DNA of 58,046 nt from Chloroflexota bacterium (GTDB lineage: Bacteria > Chloroflexota > Anaerolineae > B4-G1 > SLSP01): contig JAKQHY010000233.1 of the NCBI GenBank assembly GCA_029555965.1, positions 1 through 58,046 on the forward strand, in the 5' to 3' direction. Positions 1 through 7,613 of this stretch are shown piece after piece. A program made the position numbers and the translations under genes. Numbering within the stretch: the first letter of the stretch is position 1; the number at the start of each line of letters is the position of its first letter. The notes beneath the pieces are model-generated. The model did no database searches. It had not been told where the DNA came from and saw only the letters and a program-made list of their open reading frames with translations.

Positions 1-287
1 CGCACCCCGATTGGTCGCCGGATATGACGCGCCTGGCGGTGGCCGGGCTGCTGAACAACAACTGGGACATTTACGTAATTGACGCCGGCGATGGCCGGCT
101 GCACGCACTGACCACGCATCCCGCCAAAGACTGGGGGCCGCGCTGGTCGCCGGACGGCGAATGGATTGTGTTCGTCTCGGAGCGCAGCGGCAACGGCGAC
201 CTGTACCTGGCGCGCGCCGATGGCTCCGAGGAATGGCGGCTGACCGACAGTCTCGCCGTCGAAACCTTCCCGGATTGGGAACCGTGA
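1..287 (+). CDS. PD40/TolB-type beta-propeller protein, C-terminal part
   Basis: The window starts inside this gene. The frame is open from base 3 and stops at the TGA at 285-287, so about 94 residues are visible. They show beta-propeller blades of the PD40/TolB/DPP-IV type: HPDWSPD at the very start, then RWSPDGEWIVF, SERSGNGDLYLARADGS and WRLTD, the usual W-S-P-D-G ... D-L-Y ... L-T succession of one blade, with a last half blade ending in FPDWEP. Such propellers are mostly extracytoplasmic and bind proteins or substrates. The N-terminal part that would show a signal peptide or catalytic domain lies outside the window, so the function is not determined. Confidence 0.8.
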   Translation, partial: HPDWSPDMTRLAVAGLLNNNWDIYVIDAGDGRLHALTTHPAKDWGPRWSPDGEWIVFVSERSGNGDLYLARADGSEEWRLTDSLAVETFPDWEP

Positions 288-299
288 AGAATACAGTTT

Positions 300-362
300 C
301 TCAACGGATTCAACGATTTTAACGGATTTTCTCTTTCCGTTGAATCCGTTGAATCCGTTGAG
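300..362. repeat. AACGGATT/AATCCGTT inverted array, copy 1
   Basis: Left arm 301-331 carries tandem variants of CAACGGATT. Right arm 333-362 carries three copies of CCGTTGAAT, the reverse complement. The array ends a few bases before the GAGGAG ribosome-binding site of the next gene. Relatives are at 1471-1524 and 35681-35743. Confidence 0.8.
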
Positions 363-382
363 CATTTTGAGGAGATGAACCC

Positions 383-1459
383 TTGACCCACACCTTAACC
401 CGACGACAGTTTCTAAAATTGCTCGGCATGAGCAGCGCGCTGGCGACATTGGCGCCGCGACTGCATGCGCGCATCCCCTACGCCGCCGCGCAGACGCTCG
501 CCGCCAACAGCGACGCCTGGGAGTGGTACGGGCGCGCCATTCACGCCGTCGCCTTCTACGAAGAACCCTCGACCAAGTCCACCAAGCTGGACACGCGCAA
601 CCGCGACCAGGGATTTCGCATCCTGGGGGAGACGCACGCGCCCTTCAGCGCGCACAACGATTTGTGGTACGAGACCGAGCTGGGCTACGTCCATTCCGCG
701 TGGGTTCTGCCGGTCAAAGTGTACCTCCCGCAGCCTTTTATCAAGGACAGCGGTGAGTGGGGTTTTTGGGGGCAAATCGCGCAGATTTACACCGAAGCTT
801 ACACCCAGCCGGCCACTAACGCCGGGCGCAAGTATCGCTTTTACGGCGGCACAGTCTTTCACGTCGTTGAGACGAAGGTGGACGAAGAAGGCGTCGGCTG
901 GTACAAGGTGATGGACGACTACCCGCCCAAGACCATCTCCTACCAATGGGTGCTGGCGCGTGACGTGCACCGCATCCCCCGCGCGGAGACGTCCCCCATC
1001 CGCCCCTTCGCCGGCGCAAAACGCATCGAGGTTGACCTGAGCACGCAAACGCTGACGTGCTATGAGGGTGATGAAGTCGTCTTCACTACCCGCACGGCCT
1101 CCGGCGTTGGCGGCCATCTCGCCACCCCCACCGGCGAACACTGCGTGCTGCTCAAACAGGCCTCGCGGCACATGAGCAACGTCCCCTACGCGGGGATGGC
1201 CGAGGAGGATCAACCCGACCCGGCCGACATCTTCGATCTGCCCGGCGTGCCGTGGAACATCTTTTTCGATTTGCAAGGTACGGCCATCCACGGAGCCTAT
1301 TGGCACAACGATTTTGGGATACCCCGCAGTCATGGCTGCCTCAATGTCGCGTGTGAAGCCGCGCGGTTCATCTACCGCTGGACGCATCCCATTGGCGGCC
1401 ACGAGGACGAGTTTATCCAGAGCGACCGCAAGGTGGGGACGCCCATCATCATCCGGTAA
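383..1459 (+). CDS. L,D-transpeptidase (YkuD domain) with Tat-type signal
   Basis: A 358-residue exported protein expected to cross-link or anchor to peptidoglycan through L,D-transpeptidation. The N-terminus TRRQFLKLLGM is a twin-arginine signal. Residues about 45-200 form two SH3-like/wall-binding modules. The YkuD catalytic domain is at about 212-358, with H303 in AIHGAYWH and the signature SHGCLN at 316-321, so C319 is the predicted nucleophile. The start is TTG at 383, chosen because GAGGAG lies at 369-374 and the Tat motif begins eight codons later. It stands alone between two repeat arrays. Family assignment is secure; its exact wall substrate is not visible. Confidence 0.93.
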   Translation: MTHTLTRRQFLKLLGMSSALATLAPRLHARIPYAAAQTLAANSDAWEWYGRAIHAVAFYEEPSTKSTKLDTRNRDQGFRILGETHAPFSAHNDLWYETELGYVHSAWVLPVKVYLPQPFIKDSGEWGFWGQIAQIYTEAYTQPATNAGRKYRFYGGTVFHVVETKVDEEGVGWYKVMDDYPPKTISYQWVLARDVHRIPRAETSPIRPFAGAKRIEVDLSTQTLTCYEGDEVVFTTRTASGVGGHLATPTGEHCVLLKQASRHMSNVPYAGMAEEDQPDPADIFDLPGVPWNIFFDLQGTAIHGAYWHNDFGIPRSHGCLNVACEAARFIYRWTHPIGGHEDEFIQSDRKVGTPIIIR

Positions 1460-1470
1460 AAAAATGATTC

Positions 1471-1524
1471 TCTCAATGGATGCAACGGAATTTAGCAGAT
1501 AGTCTTCCGTTGAATCCGTTGAAG
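1471..1524. repeat. AACGGATT/AATCCGTT inverted array, copy 2
   Basis: Left arm 1471-1501 (TCAATGGATGCAACGGAAT) and right arm 1504-1524 (two CCGTTGAA units) are the same family as 300-362. It follows the transpeptidase stop and ends shortly before the purine-rich AAAGGGAACAGG ribosome-binding region of the next gene. Confidence 0.75.
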
Positions 1525-1550
1525 CTATTGCAAAGGGAACAGGAAACAAA

Positions 1551-2456
1551 GTGGGAAAGCACTATTGGCAGGCGAATGGACTGTTGTTGTTGACGGCGAT
1601 TATTTGGGGATTTGCGTTTGTGGCGCAGCGGGTGGGCATGGATTACGTCGGGCCGTTCACCTACAACGCGGTGCGCTTCGCGCTTGGCGGGCTGGCGCTG
1701 CTGCTGCTCATGCCGCTACTGACGCGGTCAGCGTCGCCGCAAACGCCGGCACCCGCGTCGCGCTCGGTGCTCAAGAATAGCTTGCTGGTGGGCGTGGTCC
1801 TATTCGGCGGGGCGACGTTTCAACAGGTGGGGGTCGCCAACACCACCGCCGGCAAGGCCGGCTTCATCACCGGCCTGTACGTCGTCCTGGTGCCGATCCT
1901 GGGGCTGTTATGGAAACAGCGCACCGCGCCGGGGACGTGGCTGGGCGCGCTCCTGGCCGTCGGGGGACTCTACCTGCTCAGTGTGACCGAAAAATTCACT
2001 ATGGCTACGGGGGATTTGCAGGTTTTGATCGGCGCCGGCTTCTGGGCCGTCCACATCCAACTCCTGGCGCACCTATCCACACACATCGCGCCGATCAAAC
2101 TGGCTGCCTACCAATTCCTGGTCTGCGCCATCCTCAGCTTTGGCGCGGCGCTGATCCAGGAAACCATCACTGCTCAGGGACTCCGCGACGCACTGATTCC
2201 GATTCTCTACGGCGGGTTGATCTCGGTCGGGATCGCCTACACCCTTCAGGTCGTGGCGCTGCGGGACGCGCACCCGGCCCACGCTTCCATCCTGATGAGC
2301 CTCGAAGCGGTGTTCGCGTTGGTCGGGGGGATGCTGTTGCTGCAAGAATCGCTGGCCCTGCGCGGGATCGTCGGCTGCGCGCTGATGCTGGCGGGGACGC
2401 TGCTCTCGCAGTTGTGGGGAGTGCCAGAACGTGAGCCGTCAAACGTCAAGGTATGA
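1551..2456 (+). CDS. EamA/DMT-family transporter
   Basis: A 301-residue integral membrane protein of the drug/metabolite transporter superfamily. It has two EamA repeats of about five helices each (roughly 8-140 and 150-290), with the typical AIIWGFAFVAQR in the first helix and TTAGKAGFITGLYVVLVP near the end of repeat one. Substrates of such exporters (amino acids, purines, drugs) cannot be told from sequence. The start is GTG at 1551 after an AAAGGGAACAGG region. The last residues SNVKV and the stop codon are encoded by a repeat hairpin at 2437-2472, so the C-terminal tail is probably not part of the ancestral protein. Confidence 0.9.
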   Translation: MGKHYWQANGLLLLTAIIWGFAFVAQRVGMDYVGPFTYNAVRFALGGLALLLLMPLLTRSASPQTPAPASRSVLKNSLLVGVVLFGGATFQQVGVANTTAGKAGFITGLYVVLVPILGLLWKQRTAPGTWLGALLAVGGLYLLSVTEKFTMATGDLQVLIGAGFWAVHIQLLAHLSTHIAPIKLAAYQFLVCAILSFGAALIQETITAQGLRDALIPILYGGLISVGIAYTLQVVALRDAHPAHASILMSLEAVFALVGGMLLLQESLALRGIVGCALMLAGTLLSQLWGVPEREPSNVKV

Positions 2457-2472
2457 TGCTTGACGTTTGACG
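2437..2472. terminator. Hairpin with stop codon in loop (AAACGTC family)
   Basis: Perfect 14-bp arms CGTCAAACGTCAAG (2437-2450) and CTTGACGTTTGACG (2459-2472) flank an 8-nt loop that contains the TGA stop of the transporter (2454-2456). It lies between convergent genes and may act as a bidirectional terminator, though there is no long U-run. The same heptamer family recurs at 35547-35598. Confidence 0.65.
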
Positions 2473-2479
2473 CAGCACC

Positions 2480-3481
2480 TCATTCCAGGAAGGCAAACGT
2501 CTCTCCCACCTCACGCACTAACGTGGGAATAGCATCCTCGCCCACCGCCCGCATGCGCAGGACGTAGAGCCAGCGGTCGTCGCCCTGGATGACCCAGGTT
2601 TCCGCCGGACCGCCCATATAGCCGGGCCATTCTTCGGTGAAGCGGAAGGCGGGGCGCCCCTGCCACTGCGCTTCCTCGGTTGCCAGGAGGGCGGGGGGGC
2701 GCTCTGCGGGATAGGTAGCTTCCAGCATTACCAGCGCCGTATTCGACGTCAGCGGCTCCGTTGGCCCCGGTGCCCACCACAGGCCGACTTCCCCCACCCC
2801 TGGGCATAACACCATCGTATCGCGCTCGCAAGAACGCCACACGCCATTACCCGCCCAAGCGTCTCCCTGCCTCTCCACCTCGACGAAAATCTCAGGCACA
2901 CGCAACATCACCCCAGAGGGCAGCGTCTCAGACAGGACTCGGTAGGGCAACGGCGCCGCCCGGAAGAGGCCGGCGTGATGGCCCACCACCGGCAAGTCGG
3001 AGCGCACGTCTACCACCACCAGCCAGTCGCCAGATCGGGGTTCAAGCGGCAGTTGTAGCGGCGTCGTACTGACGTAGCGTTCTCCCCCCAATGACAGCAA
3101 TTCGTAAGTCCCATAGAGAACCGTGCCAGGCTCAAACACCGTCGCCGCCACAATAGCCGAGGGAACCACACCCGGCGGGGCCGCGAGACTGACTTCAAGG
3201 CGCGCTGGCGGCAGCGCGGAGGCCACTTCCGGCAAGTGCAGCGATAGTTGCAGCGGCGGAAGCGGCGTGGGCGTGGGTGTGAGGGTAGGTGTGGCCGTCG
3301 GTGTGGACGTGAGCGTCGCGGTCGGCGGCAACGAGAGTGTGGCGGTGGGAACCGACGGCGGCGTCGCGCAGGCCGCCAGGATGAGGACTAACCCCAATCC
3401 GCACAGCCTTGGAAAGGTTCGTAGTAACGGCTTCAGCCGTCCAAAGACCGCTAAAGCGGTTACACCCAACCCAATCCTCAC
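2480..3481 (-). CDS. Lipoprotein with Thr/Pro-rich linker, function unknown
   Basis: A putative outer-face lipoprotein of about 334 residues. A hydrophobic stretch LGLVLILAACA ends in a lipobox with C38 as lipidation site, followed by a Thr-Pro-rich low-complexity linker (repeats of TPTAT/LTPTPTP, residues about 40-75) and a globular domain of about 250 residues without a recognised family. The start is uncertain. The frame runs back into the upstream mrp gene; GTG at 3481, two bases after the mrp stop, is favoured. The first ~20 codons after that are encoded by an intergenic repeat (3427-3460), so the true start could be further downstream. Follows mrp on the same strand. Confidence 0.7.
   Translation of the reverse strand: MRIGLGVTALAVFGRLKPLLRTFPRLCGLGLVLILAACATPPSVPTATLSLPPTATLTSTPTATPTLTPTPTPLPPLQLSLHLPEVASALPPARLEVSLAAPPGVVPSAIVAATVFEPGTVLYGTYELLSLGGERYVSTTPLQLPLEPRSGDWLVVVDVRSDLPVVGHHAGLFRAAPLPYRVLSETLPSGVMLRVPEIFVEVERQGDAWAGNGVWRSCERDTMVLCPGVGEVGLWWAPGPTEPLTSNTALVMLEATYPAERPPALLATEEAQWQGRPAFRFTEEWPGYMGGPAETWVIQGDDRWLYVLRMRAVGEDAIPTLVREVGETFAFLE
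3427..3460. repeat. Two stem-variable constant-loop mini-hairpins
   Basis: ACGGC-TTCA-GCCGT (3427-3440), preceded by GTAGTA, and ACCGC-TAAA-GCGGT (3447-3460). The loops are TTCA/TAAA while the stems differ but stay fully paired. Same class as 23380-23414 and 53208-53300. The pair lies in the 5' end of the downstream lipoprotein frame. Confidence 0.75.
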
Positions 3482-3482
3482 T

Positions 3483-4565
3483 TTAGTGAGAATCTGGAGC
3501 CGGCGCGGCAGCAACCACGGCCTGTACTGCCGCCACCAGTGGCGCGAACTCGTCATTTTCGTAAGCCTCGATGTGTCCGGCGTCGCCCAACTGCGTCATC
3601 CGGGAGTCTATGCCAATCTTGCCGAGGAAAGCCGTCCCAAACGCTCGCGCCATTTCCTCCGATTTGCCCTTGCCAAACAACTCGAAGCGCGCATTACAGT
3701 CCGGGCAAATCACGTAGCTCATGTTTTCCACCACGCCGATCAACGGTGTGTTCATGTGACCGGCCATGTTCGCGGCCTTCCGCACCACCATCTCCGCCAA
3801 ATCCTGCGGCGACGTGACCAACACAATGCCGGTAAGCGGCAGCGCCTGCATCACCGTCAACGCCGCGTCCGACGTGCCGGGCGGCATGTCCACCACCAGG
3901 ATGTCCAGGTCGCCCCAGAACACGTCATTCCAGAATTGCTGGATGGCCCCGGCAATCAGCGGGCCGCGCCAGATAACGGCGTCCTCTTCGCGTTCCAGCA
4001 TCAGGTTGATGGACATGATTTTGATACCCGTAGCCGTGGTCGGCGGCATAATACCGAGCGGCGAAGAGAGCGGCGGTTCGGCGACGCCCAGCAATTTGGG
4101 GATGCTAGGGCCGGTGATGTCCGCGTCCAACACGCCCACGCGCAAGTCCGCGCGCCGCAGCCCCACCGCGAGCATCGCGGCCACGGTGGATTTCCCCACC
4201 CCGCCCTTGCCGCTCATCACCGCGACTACGGCCTTGATGCGGTTCAAGTTAGCCGCCGGGAATCCCGATCCCTGCTGCTTGCCGGCCTGCAACACCTCGC
4301 GCAGATGCGCTTTCTCCTCCTCGGTCATCGCGGTGAGCGCAACGCGGACTTCGAGGTCATCCCCTAGCGCGTCCACCACACGCCCCACGTCCTGCGCGAT
4401 TTGATCCTGCAAAGGGCACGTCGCTACCGTCAGCGCAATCGTGACGTTAATCGTCTTTCCGACAATCTGTACTTCACGCACCATCCCCAATTCCACAATA
4501 TTGCGGTGCAATTCGGGATCCATAACGCTGCGGAGAGCATCCAACACTTGTTCTTTGGTAATCAC
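3483..4565 (-). CDS. mrp: Mrp/NBP35-type iron-sulfur carrier ATPase with DUF59 domain
   Basis: A 360-residue cytoplasmic P-loop protein expected to bind and deliver Fe-S clusters. Residues about 4-80 are a DUF59/MIP18 domain (MDPELHRNIVELGMV and the conserved TVATCPLQ). The ParA/Mrp ATPase domain follows, with deviant Walker A GKGGVGKST at 119-127, the MPPGTSD switch, and the bridging CxxC in VICPDCNARFELFG that holds the shared cluster in this family. All key residues are present and the length is normal. It is preceded by a hairpin-RBS cassette (4572-4666) whose AGGAGG sits just before the ATG. Confidence 0.95.
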   Translation of the reverse strand: MITKEQVLDALRSVMDPELHRNIVELGMVREVQIVGKTINVTIALTVATCPLQDQIAQDVGRVVDALGDDLEVRVALTAMTEEEKAHLREVLQAGKQQGSGFPAANLNRIKAVVAVMSGKGGVGKSTVAAMLAVGLRRADLRVGVLDADITGPSIPKLLGVAEPPLSSPLGIMPPTTATGIKIMSINLMLEREEDAVIWRGPLIAGAIQQFWNDVFWGDLDILVVDMPPGTSDAALTVMQALPLTGIVLVTSPQDLAEMVVRKAANMAGHMNTPLIGVVENMSYVICPDCNARFELFGKGKSEEMARAFGTAFLGKIGIDSRMTQLGDAGHIEAYENDEFAPLVAAVQAVVAAAPAPDSH

Positions 4566-4571
4566 TCAAAG

Positions 4572-4666
4572 CCTCCTCTGAAAATAAAGACTGTTTCACG
4601 CAAAGGCGCAAAGGCGCAAAGTAAAAAACGAGAACTTGGCGAGCCTGGCGTCTTTGCGTGAAATTT
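4572..4666 (-). repeat. Hairpin-RBS cassette, copy 1 (before mrp)
   Basis: Read on the minus strand: TTTCACGCAAAGACGC, a spacer with CTCGCCAAG, then CTTTGCGCCTTTGCG and TGAAACAGTCTT, ending in TATTTTCAGAGGAGG, which is the mrp ribosome-binding site. Nearly the same sequence precedes the gene at 24118 and a longer version precedes 22767, always in the sense orientation. Confidence 0.85.
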
Positions 4667-4718
4667 TCATCCAACCGCTGGTGAACCGCCGGTTAATGAT
4701 GAATTCCCTTGAAAATAG
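4661..4718 (+). repeat. 58-bp interspersed element, copy 1
   Basis: It starts AAATTTTCATCCAACCGCTG and ends GATGAATTCCCTTGAAAATAG-like, with an internal AACCGCCGGTT palindromic core. Near-identical copies are at 4751-4805 (same strand) and 8165-8223 (opposite strand). Confidence 0.85.
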
Positions 4719-4750
4719 TCCGATAGTCTTTAGTCTAGTAGTCTGATAGT
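4719..4750. repeat. AGTCTGAT-type short array
   Basis: Tandem degenerate units (TAGTCCGA, TAGTCTT, TAGTCTAG, TAGTCTGA, TAGTCA) fill the space between two copies of the 58-bp element. A related TAGTCTGA-type array is at 12271-12305. Confidence 0.65.
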
Positions 4751-4805
4751 CATTTTCATCCAACCGCTAATGAATCACCGGTTCATGACGAATTCCCGAA
4801 AATAG
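4751..4805 (+). repeat. 58-bp interspersed element, copy 2
   Basis: ATTTTCATCCAACCGCTAAT, then CACCGGTTCATGACGAATTC and CCGAAAATAG. It matches copy 1 with scattered substitutions. The rest of the gap to the deformylase gene holds CCGCT-AAAAC-AGCGG (4807-4820) and two hairpins listed separately. Confidence 0.8.
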
Positions 4806-4836
4806 CCGCTAAAACAGCGGATTCAAAGGGTGTGTT

Positions 4837-4862
4837 TTTGCGGGTGGCGCGCCGCCCGCAAA
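4837..4862. terminator. GC-rich terminator downstream of def
   Basis: Arms TTTGCGGGTGGCG (4837-4849) and CGCCGCCCGCAAA (4850-4862) pair fully apart from one G-T wobble, with A/T runs outside both ends. It lies downstream of the minus-strand deformylase gene, where a terminator is expected. Confidence 0.65.
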
Positions 4863-4901
4863 TATTTTAGGACTCGCCCTTCAGGGTATTAGCATTATAA
4901 A

Positions 4902-4921
4902 CCCCCCCAAGGCTGGGGGGG
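4902..4921. other. C7/G7 hairpin
   Basis: CCCCCCC (4902-4908), loop AAGGCT, GGGGGGG (4915-4921), with outer TTAGC/GCTAA also pairing. It lies directly downstream of def; it may be an additional transcription stop, and the homopolymer runs are liable to slippage. Confidence 0.5.
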
Positions 4922-4949
4922 CTAAACACAGCACGCAAAACGATTGGCA

Positions 4950-5498
4950 CTACGCCGCAACGGCAGCTTCCGCCGCTTCCTGCGCTTCGACTTTCTCCTC
5001 GTCGCCCGGACGGACTTCCCAAATGCGATCGGGAGCGGTCAACTTATCAATGTAGAGCACGCCCTCGCAATGGTCAATTTCATGTTGGAAAACGCGCGCG
5101 ACGTAGCCTTTCAAGCGAAGCCGCAGGGGTTTCCCGCGCACGTCCACACCGCGCACGACCACCTCCGTGGCCCGTTCTACTTCTCCAACGTAACCAGGAA
5201 CAGACAGACAGCCCTCCCGGCCCACTTCGGTTTGCCGTGAAATCTTCACGATTTCCGGGTTGATCACCATGTAGAGCTTCCCGCTGTCGGGAATTTTCTC
5301 ATCTTCAGGCACTTCGATGACGATCAACCGGAGCAATTCGCCCACCTGCACCGCTGCCAGACCCACGCCCTCACGCTCGTACATTGTGTCAATCATGTCG
5401 TCAATAAGGCGAAGAATTTTCGGGGTGATCTGCCGCACGGGCCGCGACCGCTGGCGCAAACGCGGATCGCCCACCGTCACAATGTCTAATACTGCCAT
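4950..5498 (-). CDS. def: Peptide deformylase
   Basis: A 182-residue cytoplasmic metalloenzyme that removes the formyl group from nascent proteins. The three family motifs are present: GVGLAAVQV at about 45-53, EGCLSVPG with metal ligand C97, and QHEIDHCEG at 138-146 with H139, E140 and H143. The C-terminal tail is short and Ala/Glu-rich. It begins at an ATG at 5498 with an upstream GGGAGG-type site (GTGGGAGGCAG). It is transcribed away from the cNMP/PH gene direction-wise in series; a small GGAGTG/CACTCC hairpin lies between them at 5557-5575. Assignment is secure. Confidence 0.97.
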   Translation of the reverse strand: MAVLDIVTVGDPRLRQRSRPVRQITPKILRLIDDMIDTMYEREGVGLAAVQVGELLRLIVIEVPEDEKIPDSGKLYMVINPEIVKISRQTEVGREGCLSVPGYVGEVERATEVVVRGVDVRGKPLRLRLKGYVARVFQHEIDHCEGVLYIDKLTAPDRIWEVRPGDEEKVEAQEAAEAAVAA

Positions 5499-5597
5499 AA
5501 ACCACTGCCTCCCACGCTAAACAAAACTCCATTGTATTTTATCTACTGATAGAAGCGGAGTGCATACTTCACTCCCGTACTCTGCAAAACGCCCCAA

Positions 5598-7283
5598 CTA
5601 CGATTTAGGAGCGCCTCCTCCCCGTAAAGAATCGTAGGTGGCAAACCAACTCAAGAACTCTTCCCGGCGGCGTTGGGCATCGGCCTGTTTCTGCCGTTGA
5701 ATATACTGGCGCTGCCGCTGCGAAATTTCGGACTGCACACGCTGCGGATCGCGCAACCATTTCAATTCAAATTTCCCGGTGGTGCCGGCAGTTTCCATCA
5801 TCACGTGCCCATAATGAAACATCCGCCCGAACACGCCCGGAACTGTAAAGCTGATGTTCTGGATACGATCCAGGGGCGCTTCCCGCCGGCTCTCCCGAAG
5901 TAACAAGGGCTTGCGTTCCACCAGCACCAGACGATTCGCGGTAAGCTGAAAATAGTCGTTGCGCCAGTCTTCGATGTACCACAGCAAGATCGCAAACAGA
6001 AAGACTTCCACCACCAACCAGGCCACCATCAACCAAATCATATAAGGGAGATACCAATTCCGTAGCAGCAAATAGGCGCCGCCTAACGTTGTCACCAATA
6101 GCGGGATAAAAATCCGCAGATAATGCACATAACCGGGCAGCCAGAAACGCCGCCAGATCACCGTGCCTCCATCTGGGCTGACCGACCATGGCGGCGGAAA
6201 GAAATAATCCCGGATCGAACCAAAAATCACGGCCCCCATGGTAGGGCGCGGCGGCTCCACACGCACCGGGACCGGCTCCGGGGCCGTTACAGTTTTGACA
6301 TCCAGACGTTTTGCCAATTCCTCGCGTATCGCCCCTATGGAACGCAACACATCCCGTTCGCGGGCGCGTTCGATCTCGCGCGACACCAGCTCACTCAAAT
6401 AGGCAGGGTGGCCGATAAAGTCCATGTCAATTTCAACGGTTTCGCCGGCCGTCTGCAAAACCAAGCTGCCATAATTCAGCAGATTAGCCATCAATCCGGA
6501 ACGCACAAGGTAAGTATTCTCCAGATTCGCCAGAGAGCTTTCCTCAAAATTTTCCCGGAGCGGCCAGACGCGCTCAATATGAACCACCCGCTGGGTGGTC
6601 AGCACAAAGAAATCGTCCCGCCAGTTAAAATACTGCCATCCCGCCAGAAGCATCAAACCAATCAGGAACAGCCCCAGGCCCACAGCGACAATTTGCCCCC
6701 AGGTAGTATTGGTTGAAAGCACAAGCCCAAAAACCAGCAACAGGAGGACAAACAGAAGCAGCGGCGGGCCTACCTTGCGGAACAAGCGCGCCCAATGCCG
6801 TTGCTCTGAAAAGATCACCCACTCGTCTTTGCGCAACCAGGAAAATTTCGGTAACTTCTGGCGCCGGGCCACCTCGGCCCGCACCTTGAGCTTACGACGC
6901 AGATGCGCTTGCTTTTCAAGGAGCACGGTGAAATCGGAGCGCAAGATGTAAAGCACCCGCGTCACCGTCAGAGCGGCCGCCGTCGCATCATGAAAATCAC
7001 CGATCACGAGGCCTGTTTCGCCAAAAATCCCACCAGCCTCCCGTATGCCCAAATCGTGCTTGACGCCGTTTGGGTCAATTCGGGTCAACTGCACCCGGCC
7101 CTCCAGGATATAATACAATCGGTCGGAATTTTGCCCCTGAGAGAACAGCCATTCGCCTTCGTTAAAGGTTTTCTCCTCAACAATTTTGGCAATCTGGTAA
7201 AGTTCCATCTCGCCACGCTCATCATCAAGATTGACGAAAAGGGGCATTCTCTTCAGATACGCGACGACTTGTTGTGGTTCCAT
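5598..7283 (-). CDS. Membrane protein with cNMP-binding domain and two bacterial PH domains
   Basis: A 561-residue protein with an unusual order. Residues about 12-130 are a cyclic-nucleotide-binding (Crp/PKA type) domain (GEWLFSQGQNSDRLYYILEG, then IREAGGIFGETGLV). Two units follow, each made of a hydrophobic hairpin (about 175-225 and 385-440) and a bacterial PH domain (RDDFFVLTTQRVVHIERVW and RNDYFQLTANRLVLVERKP), which is the YdbS/YdbT architecture duplicated. The C-terminus is a charged helix. A membrane protein gated or localised by a nucleotide is a reasonable reading, but function is inference. A good extended -10 promoter lies upstream at 7345-7353. Confidence 0.8.
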   Translation of the reverse strand: MEPQQVVAYLKRMPLFVNLDDERGEMELYQIAKIVEEKTFNEGEWLFSQGQNSDRLYYILEGRVQLTRIDPNGVKHDLGIREAGGIFGETGLVIGDFHDATAAALTVTRVLYILRSDFTVLLEKQAHLRRKLKVRAEVARRQKLPKFSWLRKDEWVIFSEQRHWARLFRKVGPPLLLFVLLLLVFGLVLSTNTTWGQIVAVGLGLFLIGLMLLAGWQYFNWRDDFFVLTTQRVVHIERVWPLRENFEESSLANLENTYLVRSGLMANLLNYGSLVLQTAGETVEIDMDFIGHPAYLSELVSREIERARERDVLRSIGAIREELAKRLDVKTVTAPEPVPVRVEPPRPTMGAVIFGSIRDYFFPPPWSVSPDGGTVIWRRFWLPGYVHYLRIFIPLLVTTLGGAYLLLRNWYLPYMIWLMVAWLVVEVFLFAILLWYIEDWRNDYFQLTANRLVLVERKPLLLRESRREAPLDRIQNISFTVPGVFGRMFHYGHVMMETAGTTGKFELKWLRDPQRVQSEISQRQRQYIQRQKQADAQRRREEFLSWFATYDSLRGGGAPKS

Positions 7284-7344
7284 TCTACTCCGCCTGTGAT
7301 TGTGAGGTTAAATGGATAAGTTTGACTTAGAATTCACCGTTTTC

Positions 7345-7353
7345 ATTATACCA
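7345..7353 (-). promoter_or_regulatory. Extended -10 promoter for the cNMP/PH gene
   Basis: On the minus strand TGGTATAAT is a consensus extended -10 element, about 60 nt before the ATG at 7283. No clear -35 is seen, which is tolerated with an extended -10. Confidence 0.5.
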
Positions 7354-7426
7354 TAACCGAAAAAATCTTGCACTTTCGCCAAAATAATCGGAAGTCAAAG
7401 GGCAAAAGCCGCAATCATAGCGCGCG

Positions 7427-7454
7427 TTGATTTTATCCCGGCTTAAAGTAGAAT
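7427..7454 (+). promoter_or_regulatory. Possible promoter for the nucleoside deaminase
   Basis: TTGATT (7427-7432), 16-nt spacer, TAGAAT (7449-7454). A small GATTGC/GCAATC hairpin follows directly. The remaining leader to 7613 (about 150 nt) shows no other recognisable feature. Confidence 0.35.
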
Positions 7455-7613
7455 GATTGCGTCAAGCAATCACTAAAACGACCTATCCCATGATAGGAAC
7501 CAGACAATGGACAATGCACCTTCCGACAAGCGCAAAATCCAGATAGCGGCCTTTCTCGCCGCGCCGGGCGTCCATGCGTCGCTGAAGTCGCTGTACTTTG
7601 AGGCATGAAAACC

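Noticed and set aside
413..1549. Long open frame antisense to the L,D-transpeptidase
   Set aside because: High GC third positions keep the opposite strand open; no family motif, and the sense frame has a Tat signal and catalytic motif.
4877..4935. Riboswitch upstream of or after def
   Set aside because: The region is downstream of def and consists of simple hairpins; no known aptamer motif is visible.
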